Made by a program: the position numbers and the translations under genes. A stretch of 25,500 nt of DNA from Christensenellaceae bacterium (GTDB taxonomy: Bacteria; Bacillota; Clostridia; Christensenellales; Aristaeellaceae), in the NCBI GenBank assembly GCA_020025205.1, contig JAHHSO010000026.1, positions 1-25,500 on the forward strand, written 5' to 3'. This document shows, in pieces, positions 1 to 7,956 of this stretch. The notes under the pieces are model-generated. The model did no database searches. It was not told the DNA's origin and saw only the letters and a program-made list of their open reading frames with translations. How positions within the stretch are numbered: position 1 is the first letter of the stretch; the number at the start of each line of letters is the position of its first letter.

Positions 1-53
1 CCCTGGGCACCCTGATTAAGAGTCAGGTGCTCTACCAACTGAGCTAAAGGTGC
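1..53 (-). tRNA. tRNA-Lys (anticodon CTT), partial
   Basis: On the minus strand the sequence begins GCACCTTTAGCTCAGTTGG, with a normal D arm and an anticodon stem CCTGA/TCAGG enclosing CT-CTT-AA. That gives anticodon CTT (Lys, reading AAG). The T arm and acceptor 3' strand lie beyond the left edge. It is the last visible gene of an eight-gene tRNA array transcribed leftward. Confidence 0.93.
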
Positions 54-57
54 AAAT

Positions 58-131
58 TGGAGCGGGTGATGGGAATCGAACCCACGTAGCCAGCTTGGAA
101 GGCTGGAACTCTACCATTGAGCTACACCCGC
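58..131 (-). tRNA. tRNA-Gly (anticodon TCC)
   Basis: The minus strand reads GCGGGTGTAGCTC at the 5' end and ends CACCCGCTCCA, so acceptor halves pair and the CCA tail is encoded. The anticodon stem CCAGC/GCTGG encloses anticodon TCC. The T arm contains GGTTCGATTCC. It lies 4 bases from the neighbouring tRNA-Gly, in one array. Confidence 0.97.
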
Positions 132-135
132 ACAG

Positions 136-210
136 TGGAGCGGTAGACGAGATTCGGACTCGCGACATCCACCTTGGCAAGGTGGCACTCTACCACTGAG
201 CTACTACCGC
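136..210 (-). tRNA. tRNA-Gly (anticodon GCC)
   Basis: The minus strand begins GCGGTAGTAGCTCAG and ends CTACCGCTCCA, with CCA encoded. The anticodon stem CCACC/GGTGG holds anticodon GCC. The T loop motif is AGTCCGAATCT. A second glycine isoacceptor lies directly downstream, so this array carries both GCC and TCC glycine tRNAs. Confidence 0.97.
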
Positions 211-219
211 TTGAAAAAA

Positions 220-302
220 TGGTGCGGGTGAAGAGACTCGAACTCATACGCCGATGGCAACAGATCCTAAATCTGCCGCGTCTGCCATTCCGCCACACCC
301 GC
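220..302 (-). tRNA. tRNA-Leu (anticodon TAG)
   Basis: The minus strand starts GCGGGTGTGGCGGAATGG and ends TTCACCCGCACCA, with CCA encoded. The anticodon stem GCAGA/TCTGT encloses TT-TAG-GA. The gene is longer than its neighbours (83 bases) because of an extended variable arm, as expected of a class II leucine tRNA. Confidence 0.96.
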
Positions 303-313
303 AAACCAACAAA

Positions 314-389
314 TGGTGACCCATTGGGGATTCGAACCCCAGGCACCCTGATTAAAAGTCAGGTGCTCTACCAGCTGAGCTAATGGATC
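314..389 (-). tRNA. tRNA-Lys (anticodon TTT)
   Basis: The minus strand begins GATCCATTAGCTCAG and ends AATGGGTCACCA. The acceptor pairs over seven positions (with G-T and A-T pairs) and CCA is encoded. The anticodon arm CCTGA/TCAGG holds TTT. Together with the CTT gene at the left edge it gives the array both lysine tRNAs. Confidence 0.97.
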
Positions 390-392
390 AAA

Positions 393-468
393 TGGCTGGG
401 GTGGCAGGATTCGAACCTTGCGAATGCGGGAGTCAAAGTCCCGTGCCTTGCCTCTTGGCGACACCCCA
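393..468 (-). tRNA. tRNA-Gln (anticodon TTG)
   Basis: The minus strand begins TGGGGTGTCGCCAAG, with the 5' T typical of glutamine tRNAs, and ends CCACCCCAGCCA with CCA encoded. The anticodon stem CGGGA/TCCCG holds CT-TTG-AC. A second glutamine tRNA (CTG) lies in the other tRNA unit at 13929. Confidence 0.97.
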
Positions 469-493
469 TCGTTCTGCAGAACAACAGAAAAAG

Positions 494-571
494 TGGGGTG
501 AGTAGTGGGTCTCGAACCCACGACCTCCAGGGCCACAACCTGGCACTCTAACCAACTGAGCTATACCCACC
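494..571 (-). tRNA. tRNA-His (anticodon GTG)
   Basis: The minus strand reads GTGGGTATAGCTCAG, preceded by an extra G at 571 that can pair with the C discriminator. This is the G-1 identity element of histidine tRNAs. It ends ACTCACCCCA with CCA encoded. The anticodon stem CCAGG/CCTGG holds GTG. Confidence 0.97.
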
Positions 572-575
572 ACGA

Positions 576-652
576 TGGCGCGCCTGGAGGGGCTCGAACC
601 CACGGCCCACGGCTTAGAAGGCCGTTGCTCTATCCAACTGAGCTACAGGCGC
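576..652 (-). tRNA. tRNA-Arg (anticodon TCT)
   Basis: The minus strand begins GCGCCTGTAGCTCAG and ends CCAGGCGCGCCA, with CCA encoded. The anticodon stem ACGGC/GCCGT encloses CT-TCT-AA, giving anticodon TCT for AGA codons. It is the first gene of the array, about 43 bases after the expected transcription start of the promoter at 701-729. Confidence 0.97.
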
Positions 653-700
653 ATTGTCCTTTGATCTCCGACGCTGCGGCGTTCCCGCTGACAAGAACTA

Positions 701-762
701 ATTATACAGATCTTTATCGGTTTTGTCAATAGGTTTTTTACACTTTTTTGAAACTTTTTCAA
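701..762 (-). promoter_or_regulatory. Strong promoter of the tRNA array, with upstream A-tracts
   Basis: On the minus strand TTGACA (724-729) and TATAAT (701-706) are separated by exactly 17 bases, a perfect sigma-A type consensus. Upstream of the -35 box are three runs of five or six A spaced about a helical turn apart (roughly 733-759). They resemble the UP elements of stable RNA promoters. A 6-3-6 inverted repeat (TTGAAA/TTTCAA, 748-762) overlaps them. Confidence 0.9.
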
Positions 763-838
763 ATCTCCTCATTTCTACAGAAACTCCTTCCTATTTATAA
801 TAGACGCATCAGCATCTCAAATTTTGACATCCTGAGTT

Positions 839-2185
839 TCAATTCGGATGCACTTTACCATACAGCTGGTAATAGCATCTGAAATATGCCGGAATCAGGA
901 AGAGATCCGCCGCGGCCCATGCAAGTGGGCTGCCCATACAGGCGCCAGTGAATCCCATGATCGGTACAAGAAAAATGCCCGTTGCTGCACGCGCCGCCAT
1001 TTCCATCACGCCAGCCAGTATGGCAAACATTGAAAACCCCATCCCCTGAATCAGAAACCGAACCACATTGACCAGCATCAAAAGCGGATACGCCAGTACA
1101 TTGATCATGATATACCGCTGTGCCATTGCGATCAGCGTTTCCGCACTTTCCGGCGGCACAAAAAGACCAACAAAGTTTCTTCCAAAGAGCATCGCCACAA
1201 CAAATGCCATCGCTGAATAAATCATGCCCATTGCTGAAGCAGAGAAGAGCCCCTTCCCCAATCTGTCATATCGGTTTGCGCCAACATTCTGTGCCCCATA
1301 GGTTGCCATTGTGGAACCCAATGCATCAAACGGGCAGGACAAAAAGTTCAAAACACGGCTTCCAGCTGTCACTGCCGCTACCGCCAAAGACCCAAGCCCA
1401 TTGACAGCCACCTGCAAAATCACGCTGCCAATGGCCGTAATCGAATATTGAAGGCCCATCGGTACGCCATATGTACAAAGTTCAGCAGCATAACGGCTGC
1501 GAACCGTCCACTCTTCCTTTTTAATGTGTAAAGCCGGAACACGGCGTGCTATAAAAAGCAGACAAAGTATGCCTGAAATTGCTTGACTGATGACCGTTGC
1601 CAGCGCTGCACCCATCACACCCATAGGAACGACCAGAATCAGCGTCAAATCAAGCACAACATTCAACACCGATGACAGAATCAGAAAAAACAGCGGCGTC
1701 TTGCTGTCGCCAAGTGAGCGAAGCCATCCGGAAAGCAGATTATATAGAAACGTAAACGGTATGCCCGAAAAAATCACAACTATATAGTCATATGCCTCTT
1801 GAAAGCAGTCCTCCGGGGTATCCATGGCGCGCAGAATGTCAGCGCAGAACACAACTGTCACAATCGTCATCATCACTGCAAAGCCAACCGAAAGCCACGC
1901 CCCATTGGCAACAAACTCGCGCATTCTTTCCTCTTCCCTCGCGCCAAAGCGCTGTGCTACAGGAATGGCGAATCCCGAGCAAATCCCCATGCAGAACCCC
2001 AGCACCAGAAAATTGATGGAACCCGTTGCGCCGACACCGGCCAGCGCCTGAACTCCCAGAAAATGGCCAACGATCATCGTATCTACCATACTATACAGCT
2101 GCTGAAACAGCATGCCAGCAAGAAGCGGCATTGCAAAACCCAGAATCAATTTGATTGGTGAACCATGGGTCAGGTCTTTTGTCAT
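839..2185 (-). CDS. MATE family multidrug/Na+ (or H+) antiporter
   Basis: A 448-residue polytopic membrane protein of the multi-antimicrobial extrusion family, which exports cationic drugs or metabolites using an ion gradient. The N-terminus (THGSPIKLILGFAMPLLAG followed by MVDTMIVGHFLG) is the classic start of Firmicutes MATE proteins. The hydrophobic pattern fits 12 membrane helices in two similar halves, and length is normal for the family. I place the start at ATG 2185 because GGAGG lies 5-6 bases upstream. An in-frame GTG at 2197 would put that Shine-Dalgarno site inside the gene. It is a single-gene unit with its own promoter at 2261-2289. The substrate cannot be told from sequence, and no regulator gene is adjacent. 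Confidence 0.93.
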   Translation of the reverse strand: MTKDLTHGSPIKLILGFAMPLLAGMLFQQLYSMVDTMIVGHFLGVQALAGVGATGSINFLVLGFCMGICSGFAIPVAQRFGAREEERMREFVANGAWLSVGFAVMMTIVTVVFCADILRAMDTPEDCFQEAYDYIVVIFSGIPFTFLYNLLSGWLRSLGDSKTPLFFLILSSVLNVVLDLTLILVVPMGVMGAALATVISQAISGILCLLFIARRVPALHIKKEEWTVRSRYAAELCTYGVPMGLQYSITAIGSVILQVAVNGLGSLAVAAVTAGSRVLNFLSCPFDALGSTMATYGAQNVGANRYDRLGKGLFSASAMGMIYSAMAFVVAMLFGRNFVGLFVPPESAETLIAMAQRYIMINVLAYPLLMLVNVVRFLIQGMGFSMFAILAGVMEMAARAATGIFLVPIMGFTGACMGSPLAWAAADLFLIPAYFRCYYQLYGKVHPN

Positions 2186-2260
2186 TTTTTCCTCCACTGG
2201 ATGTCATTGTTCTTTCATCCGATTATTGTACAGCTTTTCATATCCCTGAAAAGTGATAGT

Positions 2261-2289
2261 ATTATACGCGCTTTCTGTTTTATTTTCAA
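2261..2289 (-). promoter_or_regulatory. Promoter of the MATE gene
   Basis: Minus-strand TTGAAA (2284-2289) and TATAAT (2261-2266) with a 17-base spacer, about 75 bases before the start codon. It is flanked by CTGAA (2246-2250) and TTCAG (2295-2299), an imperfect dyad that could be an operator, but this is weak. Confidence 0.75.
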
Positions 2290-2299
2290 GACACTTCAG

Positions 2300-2657
2300 C
2301 ATAAATATCTGATTTTGCGCTATTGATAGAACTGCCGCCATGCCGCATTGTCATCTCATGAGAACATCGCGTTCGTTTGTTTATGGTTTTATAATTTTAC
2401 ACATTTCCTCCATCGTCAACGGTTATGGCACTTTTTACATCGCCTGTCTCTTCCAATAATGATGAGCAAAATGAAAAACCTCAGCAAAAAAAGAAACTGT
2501 CACTTTCAAAGCAGATTTTTCCGTTTTCTCAGCCGCAAACGAATGGTTTCGCACCGCTTTCTTTATAGGATAAATGAAATTGTTTTTCTTTCTTCTGCTT
2601 TTCCTCTTTTTGTGCGAACATTCTCCAATTTGTTTTTGAAAATCATCGGTTTTCTTG
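2300..2657. other. Intergenic stretch without a convincing gene
   Basis: This lies between the divergent MATE gene and the BMP operon. Open frames exist on both strands (the longest is 2348-2716, plus) but have no Shine-Dalgarno site. Their translations are rich in F, H, R and S with no family resemblance. The DNA is AT-rich, and I see no RNA gene or known riboswitch. Confidence 0.6.
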
Positions 2658-2686
2658 TTGACAACTGGCAGATTTTCCAGTATCAT
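2658..2686 (+). promoter_or_regulatory. Promoter of the BMP importer operon
   Basis: TTGACA (2658-2663) and TATCAT (2681-2686) with a 17-base spacer, about 77 bases before the first start codon. Between the boxes lies an inverted repeat, ACTGG-N8-CCAGT (2664-2681), which is well placed for a repressor. Confidence 0.78.
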
Positions 2687-2763
2687 ATTTTGAAGGGTCT
2701 GCGCCCAAACGCGTAAAGCGCTGCTCAGCAGAACTAAAAAATCTATAAGGAGCGATTCCAACC

Positions 2764-3741
2764 ATGAAGAGATTTTTTGCTTCTATTGCCTTTGTCATGC
2801 TGCTTCTCACCTTGTCCGTTGCAGCCGTCGCTGAAAGCATTTCGATTGCCGTGATTTACCCGGATACGGTAGATGACAAGGGCTGGTGCCAGACGATGGA
2901 CGAAGGCGTTAAAAAGGCCATCGCTCAGGGCTATGAAATTGAATATACCCCCGTCGAGTCCGTCGCTGAAACCGATGTTCCCAATGTTCTGGATCAGCTG
3001 GCAGGCAACTACGACATCATCATTGCCCATAAGGTCGGCTATCAGACAGCGCTTTCTGAAATTGCTGAAGAATACCCGGAGCAGGTGTTTGCGCTGGGAT
3101 CTACCGATAAGATTCTCGGTGACAACGTCTTCTCCTATATTCCCCACTCTGAAGAAACCGGTTACCTCAACGGCATTATTGCCGGCATGACCACCAAAGC
3201 CAATAAGGTTGGCATTGTTGGCCCGGCAGATGCCGGTGACTCTGCCCGCTATGTCCGCGGCTTCATCAAGGCACTTCAGGAAGTCAATCCGGATTGCGAG
3301 TACATGCTCTCTTGGACCGGCAGTTTCTCTGATACCGTTGGCGCTGGCGACATCGGCAAGACCTTCATCGCAGCCGGCTGCGATGTGCTTGTTGGCCCGG
3401 CTCAGCAGTCCCTCGGTGCGCTTCGCATCGTAGACTCCTCTGAGAATGTTCTGTGGATCGCCCAGACCGCATCCCAGATGGCGGACTTCCCGAATGTTGT
3501 TATGGCTGCTGCTGACTATGACTACTCTGCCGTGATCATCAACCTCATCGAAAACCTCAAGGCCGGCAAAATGGGCGGCGAGTGCATGCCTCTTGATTAC
3601 AACAACAACGGCTTCACCTATTCTTTCTCCGAGAATGCCGAACTGATGCCTGAAGACGTGAAGGCCGCCGTCCAGTCCGCTATGGATGCGCTCAAGGCTG
3701 CGCCGAATACTGTTGATTACGCCAGCATCGAACTCAAATAA
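2764..3741 (+). CDS. BMP-family ABC transporter substrate-binding protein
   Basis: A 325-residue extracytoplasmic receptor of the basic membrane protein (BMP/PnrA/Med) family, whose characterised members bind purine nucleosides. Residues 1-23 form a signal peptide: a K/R start, a hydrophobic core and an AVA cleavage site before ESISIAV. No lipobox cysteine is present, which is unusual for a Gram-positive binding protein. Family features include the IAVIYP first strand, a DDKGW segment near residue 39 and YLNGIIAGM near 140. It is the first gene of a four-gene importer operon. A GGAG sits about 11 bases upstream of the ATG. A hairpin terminator directly downstream (3755-3799) probably keeps receptor levels above those of the membrane parts. 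The exact ligand is inferred, not shown. Confidence 0.93.
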   Translation: MKRFFASIAFVMLLLTLSVAAVAESISIAVIYPDTVDDKGWCQTMDEGVKKAIAQGYEIEYTPVESVAETDVPNVLDQLAGNYDIIIAHKVGYQTALSEIAEEYPEQVFALGSTDKILGDNVFSYIPHSEETGYLNGIIAGMTTKANKVGIVGPADAGDSARYVRGFIKALQEVNPDCEYMLSWTGSFSDTVGAGDIGKTFIAAGCDVLVGPAQQSLGALRIVDSSENVLWIAQTASQMADFPNVVMAAADYDYSAVIINLIENLKAGKMGGECMPLDYNNNGFTYSFSENAELMPEDVKAAVQSAMDALKAAPNTVDYASIELK

Positions 3742-3754
3742 CCCATCTCAAGTA

Positions 3755-3799
3755 GACTGCCCTCTCCCCGCTGTTTGCGAGGGCGGGGCAGTCTTTTTT
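3755..3799 (+). terminator. Hairpin terminator/attenuator inside the BMP operon
   Basis: Outer arms GACTGCCC (3755-3762) and GGGCAGTC (3786-3793) enclose further C/G pairing and are followed by a run of six T. It lies between the receptor gene and the ATPase gene. Because the ATPase has no obvious promoter of its own, it is most likely a leaky terminator. Confidence 0.85.
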
Positions 3800-3838
3800 A
3801 AGGCATTTTAACCGATCAACCACTGCGGAGGTACGTCT

Positions 3839-5401
3839 ATGTCACCCGATTTAGGCCCCATTACCAGCCTGCGCATCGAACATATCACCAAACGATTCCC
3901 CGGCATTGTCGCCTGCAGTGATATTTCTCTGTCTGTCGGCAAGGGCGATGTGCTGGCGCTCGTTGGTGAAAACGGCGCAGGAAAAACAACCCTCATGAAT
4001 ATTCTCATGGGTCTGTACACACCCGATGAAGGCAAAATCTTCATCAATAACAAGGAAGTGGTTTTCCGTTCCCCCGGCGATGCCTTTGCCTGCGGCATTG
4101 GCATGGTGCACCAGCAATACATGCTCGTCCCTAACCTCACTGTGACGGAAAACATCGCTCTTGGGCTGATGCAGATTCAAGGCAATAAAGGCGGCAGCCT
4201 CAAGAGCCGTCTTAAACATCTTTCCAAGATCAATTTGGAAATCGTCCGTCGCCACATCATGGCAATTTCCGAACATTACGGCCTGCTGGTCGATCCTGAC
4301 GCAGCCGTCTGGCAGCTGTCTGTCGGTGAACAACAACGTGTAGAGCTGGTCAAGACGCTATGCTTCGGCGCGAAATTTCTCATTCTGGATGAACCGACCA
4401 GCGCACTGACTCCTCAGGAAACGGACGAGCTGATTGCTCTGCTTAAACGCATGTCTCAGGAGTTGTCCATCATCTTTATCAGCCACAAGCTGGCCGAAGT
4501 CAAGGCGCTGTGCAACAAAGTCGCCATTCTTCGCGGCGGAAAGCTCGTTTACCGCGGCAATACAGAAGATCACTCCTCTGCTGATATCGCCGCTCTGATG
4601 ACCGGCCATGAGGTTTATCTGCCCGTCAATCAGCAGACGCGCGCGCCCGGCAAGCCCATGCTGGAAGTGCGCAGCCTGTTTGTGCGCGGTGACCGCGGCA
4701 ATATGGCGCTCAATAATCTTCATTTAACCGTACACGCCGGCGAAATTGTGGGTCTGGCCGGTGTTTCCGGTAATGGTCAGCGCGAACTGGCCGAAGCGCT
4801 GACCGGTCTTCGTCAGGTTGAATCGGGCATCATTCAGCTGGATGGAAAAGATCTGGTCGGCAAGTCGCCCAAACAGATCATTCAGCAAGGCATGGGCTAT
4901 GTGCCGGAAGAACGCAACATCGAAGGCATCGTTCCTTCCATGTCTATCCGCGAAAATCTGGTGCTCAAGGACATCGGACGCGCACCGTTTACACGCTTTG
5001 GGCTGATTCGAAAGCGCGTTATCGACAAAAACGCTGAAACTATGCGTGATAAGTTTGATATTCGCTGCTCCAGCCTTCAAACAGCTGCCGGTTCTCTGTC
5101 TGGCGGAAATATCCAGAAAGTCATTCTGGCGCGGGAAATCTCCCGATCCCCCAAATTTCTCATTGCGGTTTATCCCATTCGAGGCCTTGATTTGGGTGCT
5201 GCGGAATTTATCCACAAGCAGCTGCTCGCTCTGCGGGATCAGGGAGTGGGCATTCTCCTGATTTCTGAGGAATTGGAAGAAATCATCAACCTGTCTGACC
5301 GCATCGCGGTCATCTTCAAAGGACATATTCAGCGCGTGCTGGGTCAGGGTGAAGCCACGCAGCGCAAGCTTGGCATGATGATGGCGGGGGTAAAAGACTG
5401 A
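3839..5401 (+). CDS. ABC transporter ATPase with two nucleotide-binding domains (BMP/nucleoside importer)
   Basis: A 520-residue tandem ATPase like those of the Bacillus YufO and rhamnose/ribose-type importers. The first domain is complete: Walker A GENGAGKT at 43-50, Q loop HQQY at 91-94, signature LSVGEQQ at 160-166 and Walker B LILDEP at 181-186. The second domain has the degenerate family pattern: GVSGNGQ at 308-314 lacks the Walker lysine, LSGGNIQK at 420-427 is intact, and the Walker B region reads LIAVYPIRGLD, where relatives usually have LIAAQPTRGLD. So one ATP site is probably catalytic and the other structural. GGAGG lies 8 bases before the ATG. The stop codon overlaps the next gene's ATG by one base (TGATG), which suggests translational coupling. 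Confidence 0.95.
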   Translation: MSPDLGPITSLRIEHITKRFPGIVACSDISLSVGKGDVLALVGENGAGKTTLMNILMGLYTPDEGKIFINNKEVVFRSPGDAFACGIGMVHQQYMLVPNLTVTENIALGLMQIQGNKGGSLKSRLKHLSKINLEIVRRHIMAISEHYGLLVDPDAAVWQLSVGEQQRVELVKTLCFGAKFLILDEPTSALTPQETDELIALLKRMSQELSIIFISHKLAEVKALCNKVAILRGGKLVYRGNTEDHSSADIAALMTGHEVYLPVNQQTRAPGKPMLEVRSLFVRGDRGNMALNNLHLTVHAGEIVGLAGVSGNGQRELAEALTGLRQVESGIIQLDGKDLVGKSPKQIIQQGMGYVPEERNIEGIVPSMSIRENLVLKDIGRAPFTRFGLIRKRVIDKNAETMRDKFDIRCSSLQTAAGSLSGGNIQKVILAREISRSPKFLIAVYPIRGLDLGAAEFIHKQLLALRDQGVGILLISEELEEIINLSDRIAVIFKGHIQRVLGQGEATQRKLGMMMAGVKD

Positions 5402-6507
5402 TGAAACATTTTAAAGCATACTACACGGCGGGCGTCATCATCCTGGCATCGCTTCTGGCGTTTGCTGTCTCTTCGCTGATTCTCTGCCTGCTGGGTGCCA
5501 ATGTGTTTGACACCTTCTACGTTATTTTCTGTTATCCATTCTCTTCGCTCAAAAACCTCTCCGGTGTCATCAATATCATGACTCCACTCATTCTGGTTGG
5601 CGTCGGCATCTGCGTCGCCTACCGAAGCGGCATCATCAATATCGGCGGCGAAGGTCAAATGCTGATGGGTCTGCTCACGGGCATTGTTGTTGCTCTGCAT
5701 ATAGATCTTCCTGCGCCTTTCGGTCTTATCGCCGTGCTGATGATGGGCATGGTTGGCGGTGCGCTCTGGGGGGCTCTGCCCGGCATTCTCCGCACCAGAT
5801 TTGGCGTTAGCGAGCTGCTATCAACGGTTATGTTTAACTACATTGCCGCTCAGCTCTATGCCTACGCTCTGCGCGTGCCGCTGCTTGACCCGTCTGTATC
5901 CAGCGGTTCCGGAGATCCGCAGACCGTGAAGCTGGCTTCGTCCCTCTGGCTCCCCCGCATCAACGACATGGTTGAAGGTCTTCCCAAGGGTGTTCGCTTC
6001 CACTCCGGCATTTTTGTCGCGCTGATTCTGTCTGTTCTGATCTTTTTGTTCATGTGGAAGACGCCGGTTGGTTTCAAAATGCGTGCAGCCGGTTCTTCAG
6101 ATCGCGCAGCGCGATATGGCGGCATCAATGTCAATCGCCATTTGGTTCTGGCAATGCTCATTTCCGGCGCGTGCTGCGGTCTTGCAGGCATGGTCGAAAT
6201 TCTCGGCGTACATCATCGCGGCATCGGCAACTGCACGGGCGGCTATGGCTTCTCCGGCATCGTTGTCGCGCTGTTTGGCGGTCTGCATCCGCTTGGCGTT
6301 ATCCCCGCGGCATTCTTTTTCGCTGTCATCTCTTACGGCTGTTCGGCACTGCAAATCAACAAAATTCCGGTGCCCAGCAACATGATTGATGTGCTTCAGG
6401 GGCTTGTCATTCTCATCATCGTTGCCGCAAAGCTCATTATCTCCAACCCCTATCTGATGGATCGCGTCAAGCGCCGTATTGAATCCTTCCGAAAGGAGGC
6501 CGCCTGA
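5401..6507 (+). CDS. ABC transporter permease, BMP/nucleoside importer (YufP-like)
   Basis: A 368-residue membrane protein of the BPD_transp_2 permease family. It has the family's glycine-rich central helix (YRSGIINIGGEGQMLMG, about residues 77-93) and the coupling segment after the sixth or seventh helix (TPVGFKMRAAGSSDRAARYGGI, about 221-242, interacting with the ATPase). A gap of polar residues around 160-200 fits an external loop. Its start overlaps the ATPase stop by one base. The second permease starts two bases after its stop, so the two are almost certainly made together as a heterodimeric channel. Confidence 0.94.
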   Translation: MKHFKAYYTAGVIILASLLAFAVSSLILCLLGANVFDTFYVIFCYPFSSLKNLSGVINIMTPLILVGVGICVAYRSGIINIGGEGQMLMGLLTGIVVALHIDLPAPFGLIAVLMMGMVGGALWGALPGILRTRFGVSELLSTVMFNYIAAQLYAYALRVPLLDPSVSSGSGDPQTVKLASSLWLPRINDMVEGLPKGVRFHSGIFVALILSVLIFLFMWKTPVGFKMRAAGSSDRAARYGGINVNRHLVLAMLISGACCGLAGMVEILGVHHRGIGNCTGGYGFSGIVVALFGGLHPLGVIPAAFFFAVISYGCSALQINKIPVPSNMIDVLQGLVILIIVAAKLIISNPYLMDRVKRRIESFRKEAA

Positions 6508-6508
6508 T

Positions 6509-7459
6509 ATGCTGGACTTTATTGTTCTTTTTCTCACTGTCGGCATTCCGCTCTCCAGCTCCCTGCTCCTTGCCGCGCTGGGTGAAACCGTCAATCAGCG
6601 CAGCGGTGTGTTTAACCTCGGCTGCGAAGGTGTCATGAGCATGGGTGCATTTGTCGGCATGCTGATTCCCTTTCTGGTCGGAGGCCAGTCGCAAGTCGCA
6701 TGGTATGTCAATGTGCTTGGTCTTGCAGCTGCGGCGATTATCGGCGCACTGTTTGGCCTGCTGTTCGGCGTAGTCGTCATCAAATTCGGCGCGCCTCAGG
6801 GCATTGCGGGCATCGGTCTGCAACTTTTCTGCACGGGTCTTGCCGGCACACTTTATCGCCACTTCATCGGCGGCGCACAGGGCGTATACGGCATCAGCAC
6901 CATCTCTATCCCGCTGATATCTGATTTGCCGATTGTCGGAAAGATGCTTTTCAGCTGCAACCCAATGGTTTATTTTGCCTTCCTTATGGTTCCTGTGACA
7001 AGCTATATTTTGTTCAAAACGCCATGGGGGCTGAAAATCCGTGCATGCGGCACCATGCCGCGCGCAGCCGACTCCATGGGCATCAATGTGAGCCGCACGC
7101 GGTATCAGGCGCTTGCCTTTGGCAGTGCAATGGCGGGGCTTGCCGGCGCTTATCTATCCCTGTGCTATGCAAAAATCTTCACTGACACCCTCATCGGTGG
7201 ACGCGGCTTCATCGCCGTTGCGTTGGTCTACTTTGGCCGCTGGTCTCCGCTGGGCGTTATGGGCGGTGCATTGTTATTTTCGCTGGCACAGGCGCTTCAG
7301 CTGGCTGTTCAGGCCTACGGCTTTACCTCCTTCCCCTACGAATTTCTGGTCATGCTGCCCTATCTGCTGGTGATCGTGGTGCTGGTCTTCGTTGGCAAGA
7401 GCAAGCATGTCGGCCCGGCAATGCTCGGCAAGCCGTTTAACCGTGAAATGCGAACCTGA
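6509..7459 (+). CDS. ABC transporter permease, BMP/nucleoside importer (YufQ-like)
   Basis: A 316-residue second permease, the smaller partner typical of this importer class. It shows the same family signatures: NQRSGVFNLGCEGVMSMGAFVG near residues 31-52 and the ATPase-coupling segment (TPWGLKIRACGTMPRAADSMGI) near 170-191. The start is ATG 6509, because AGGAGG at 6494-6499 is correctly spaced. The frame also stays open upstream to an ATT at 6479, but that part lies inside the previous gene. It is the last gene of the operon. The next clear transcription stop is the hairpin at 7561. Confidence 0.94.
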   Translation: MLDFIVLFLTVGIPLSSSLLLAALGETVNQRSGVFNLGCEGVMSMGAFVGMLIPFLVGGQSQVAWYVNVLGLAAAAIIGALFGLLFGVVVIKFGAPQGIAGIGLQLFCTGLAGTLYRHFIGGAQGVYGISTISIPLISDLPIVGKMLFSCNPMVYFAFLMVPVTSYILFKTPWGLKIRACGTMPRAADSMGINVSRTRYQALAFGSAMAGLAGAYLSLCYAKIFTDTLIGGRGFIAVALVYFGRWSPLGVMGGALLFSLAQALQLAVQAYGFTSFPYEFLVMLPYLLVIVVLVFVGKSKHVGPAMLGKPFNREMRT

Positions 7460-7560
7460 TCTAGTATTTTAAACCAATGAAACGAATTGCCCTTGTTTTT
7501 GCGGGCAGCGGAAAAATCCTTATAGCTAAGTCGTATAAAATTTCATCATAAAACGCCTTT

Positions 7561-7595
7561 GTCGCTGTGGAGAAAAACTCCTCGGCGACTTTTTT
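7561..7595 (+). terminator. Terminator of the BMP importer operon
   Basis: GTCGCTGTGGAG (7561-7572) pairs with CTCCTCGGCGAC (7578-7589) over 11 of 12 positions around an AAAAA loop, followed by six T. It lies about 100 bases after the last permease gene. The 7460-7560 stretch holds no gene I can see. Confidence 0.9.
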
Positions 7596-7917
7596 CTCAT
7601 TCCTGCATCAGAATTGTGACACTTACAGCCTGATATACAGAATGATACAGCACAGACATCTTAAAGAAGCGAAAACTACGGCTCTTTGTGTCCTGTATGC
7701 ATCAACTATCCCATCGCGCCTTTATTGTCCACCACTTCATATGAAACCGACAATTCAGCAAGATTGTATGAAGCTTTCTTCTCCGGCTTTGTCCGCTTCC
7801 AATTTCTATATACAATCTGCGCTCCGTTACTTTTCACAATCAATTTTCAATCTGACTGATCCGAAATTCTTTCCCAAACATCCGTTTTTTCTGCATTTAA
7901 TTAGCGAATACAAAAAT
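7596..7917. other. Intergenic stretch without a convincing gene
   Basis: This lies between two converging units. One plus-strand open frame (7567-7944) crosses it, but it starts inside the terminator, has no ribosome site and ends in the other unit's terminator. Its translation resembles no family. No RNA gene or repeat was recognised. Confidence 0.6.
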
Positions 7918-7942
7918 ATCCCAGCCTGTTTCCAGCTGGGAT
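7918..7942 (-). terminator. Terminator of the dCMP deaminase gene
   Basis: Perfect 8-base arms ATCCCAGC/GCTGGGAT with a 9-base loop. Read on the minus strand the hairpin is followed by ATTTTTG. It begins about 15 bases after the deaminase stop codon. Confidence 0.8.
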
Positions 7943-7956
7943 GATTGAATATATAT

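Noticed and set aside
1..652. Tandem hairpins in a row that could suggest a repeat array or CRISPR
   Set aside because: Each unit is a distinct tRNA gene with its own anticodon. There are no identical repeats with variable spacers.
2690..2763. Possible purine riboswitch before the BMP operon
   Set aside because: The leader is only about 70 bases, contains just a small CTGC/GCAG hairpin, and lacks the conserved purine riboswitch core.
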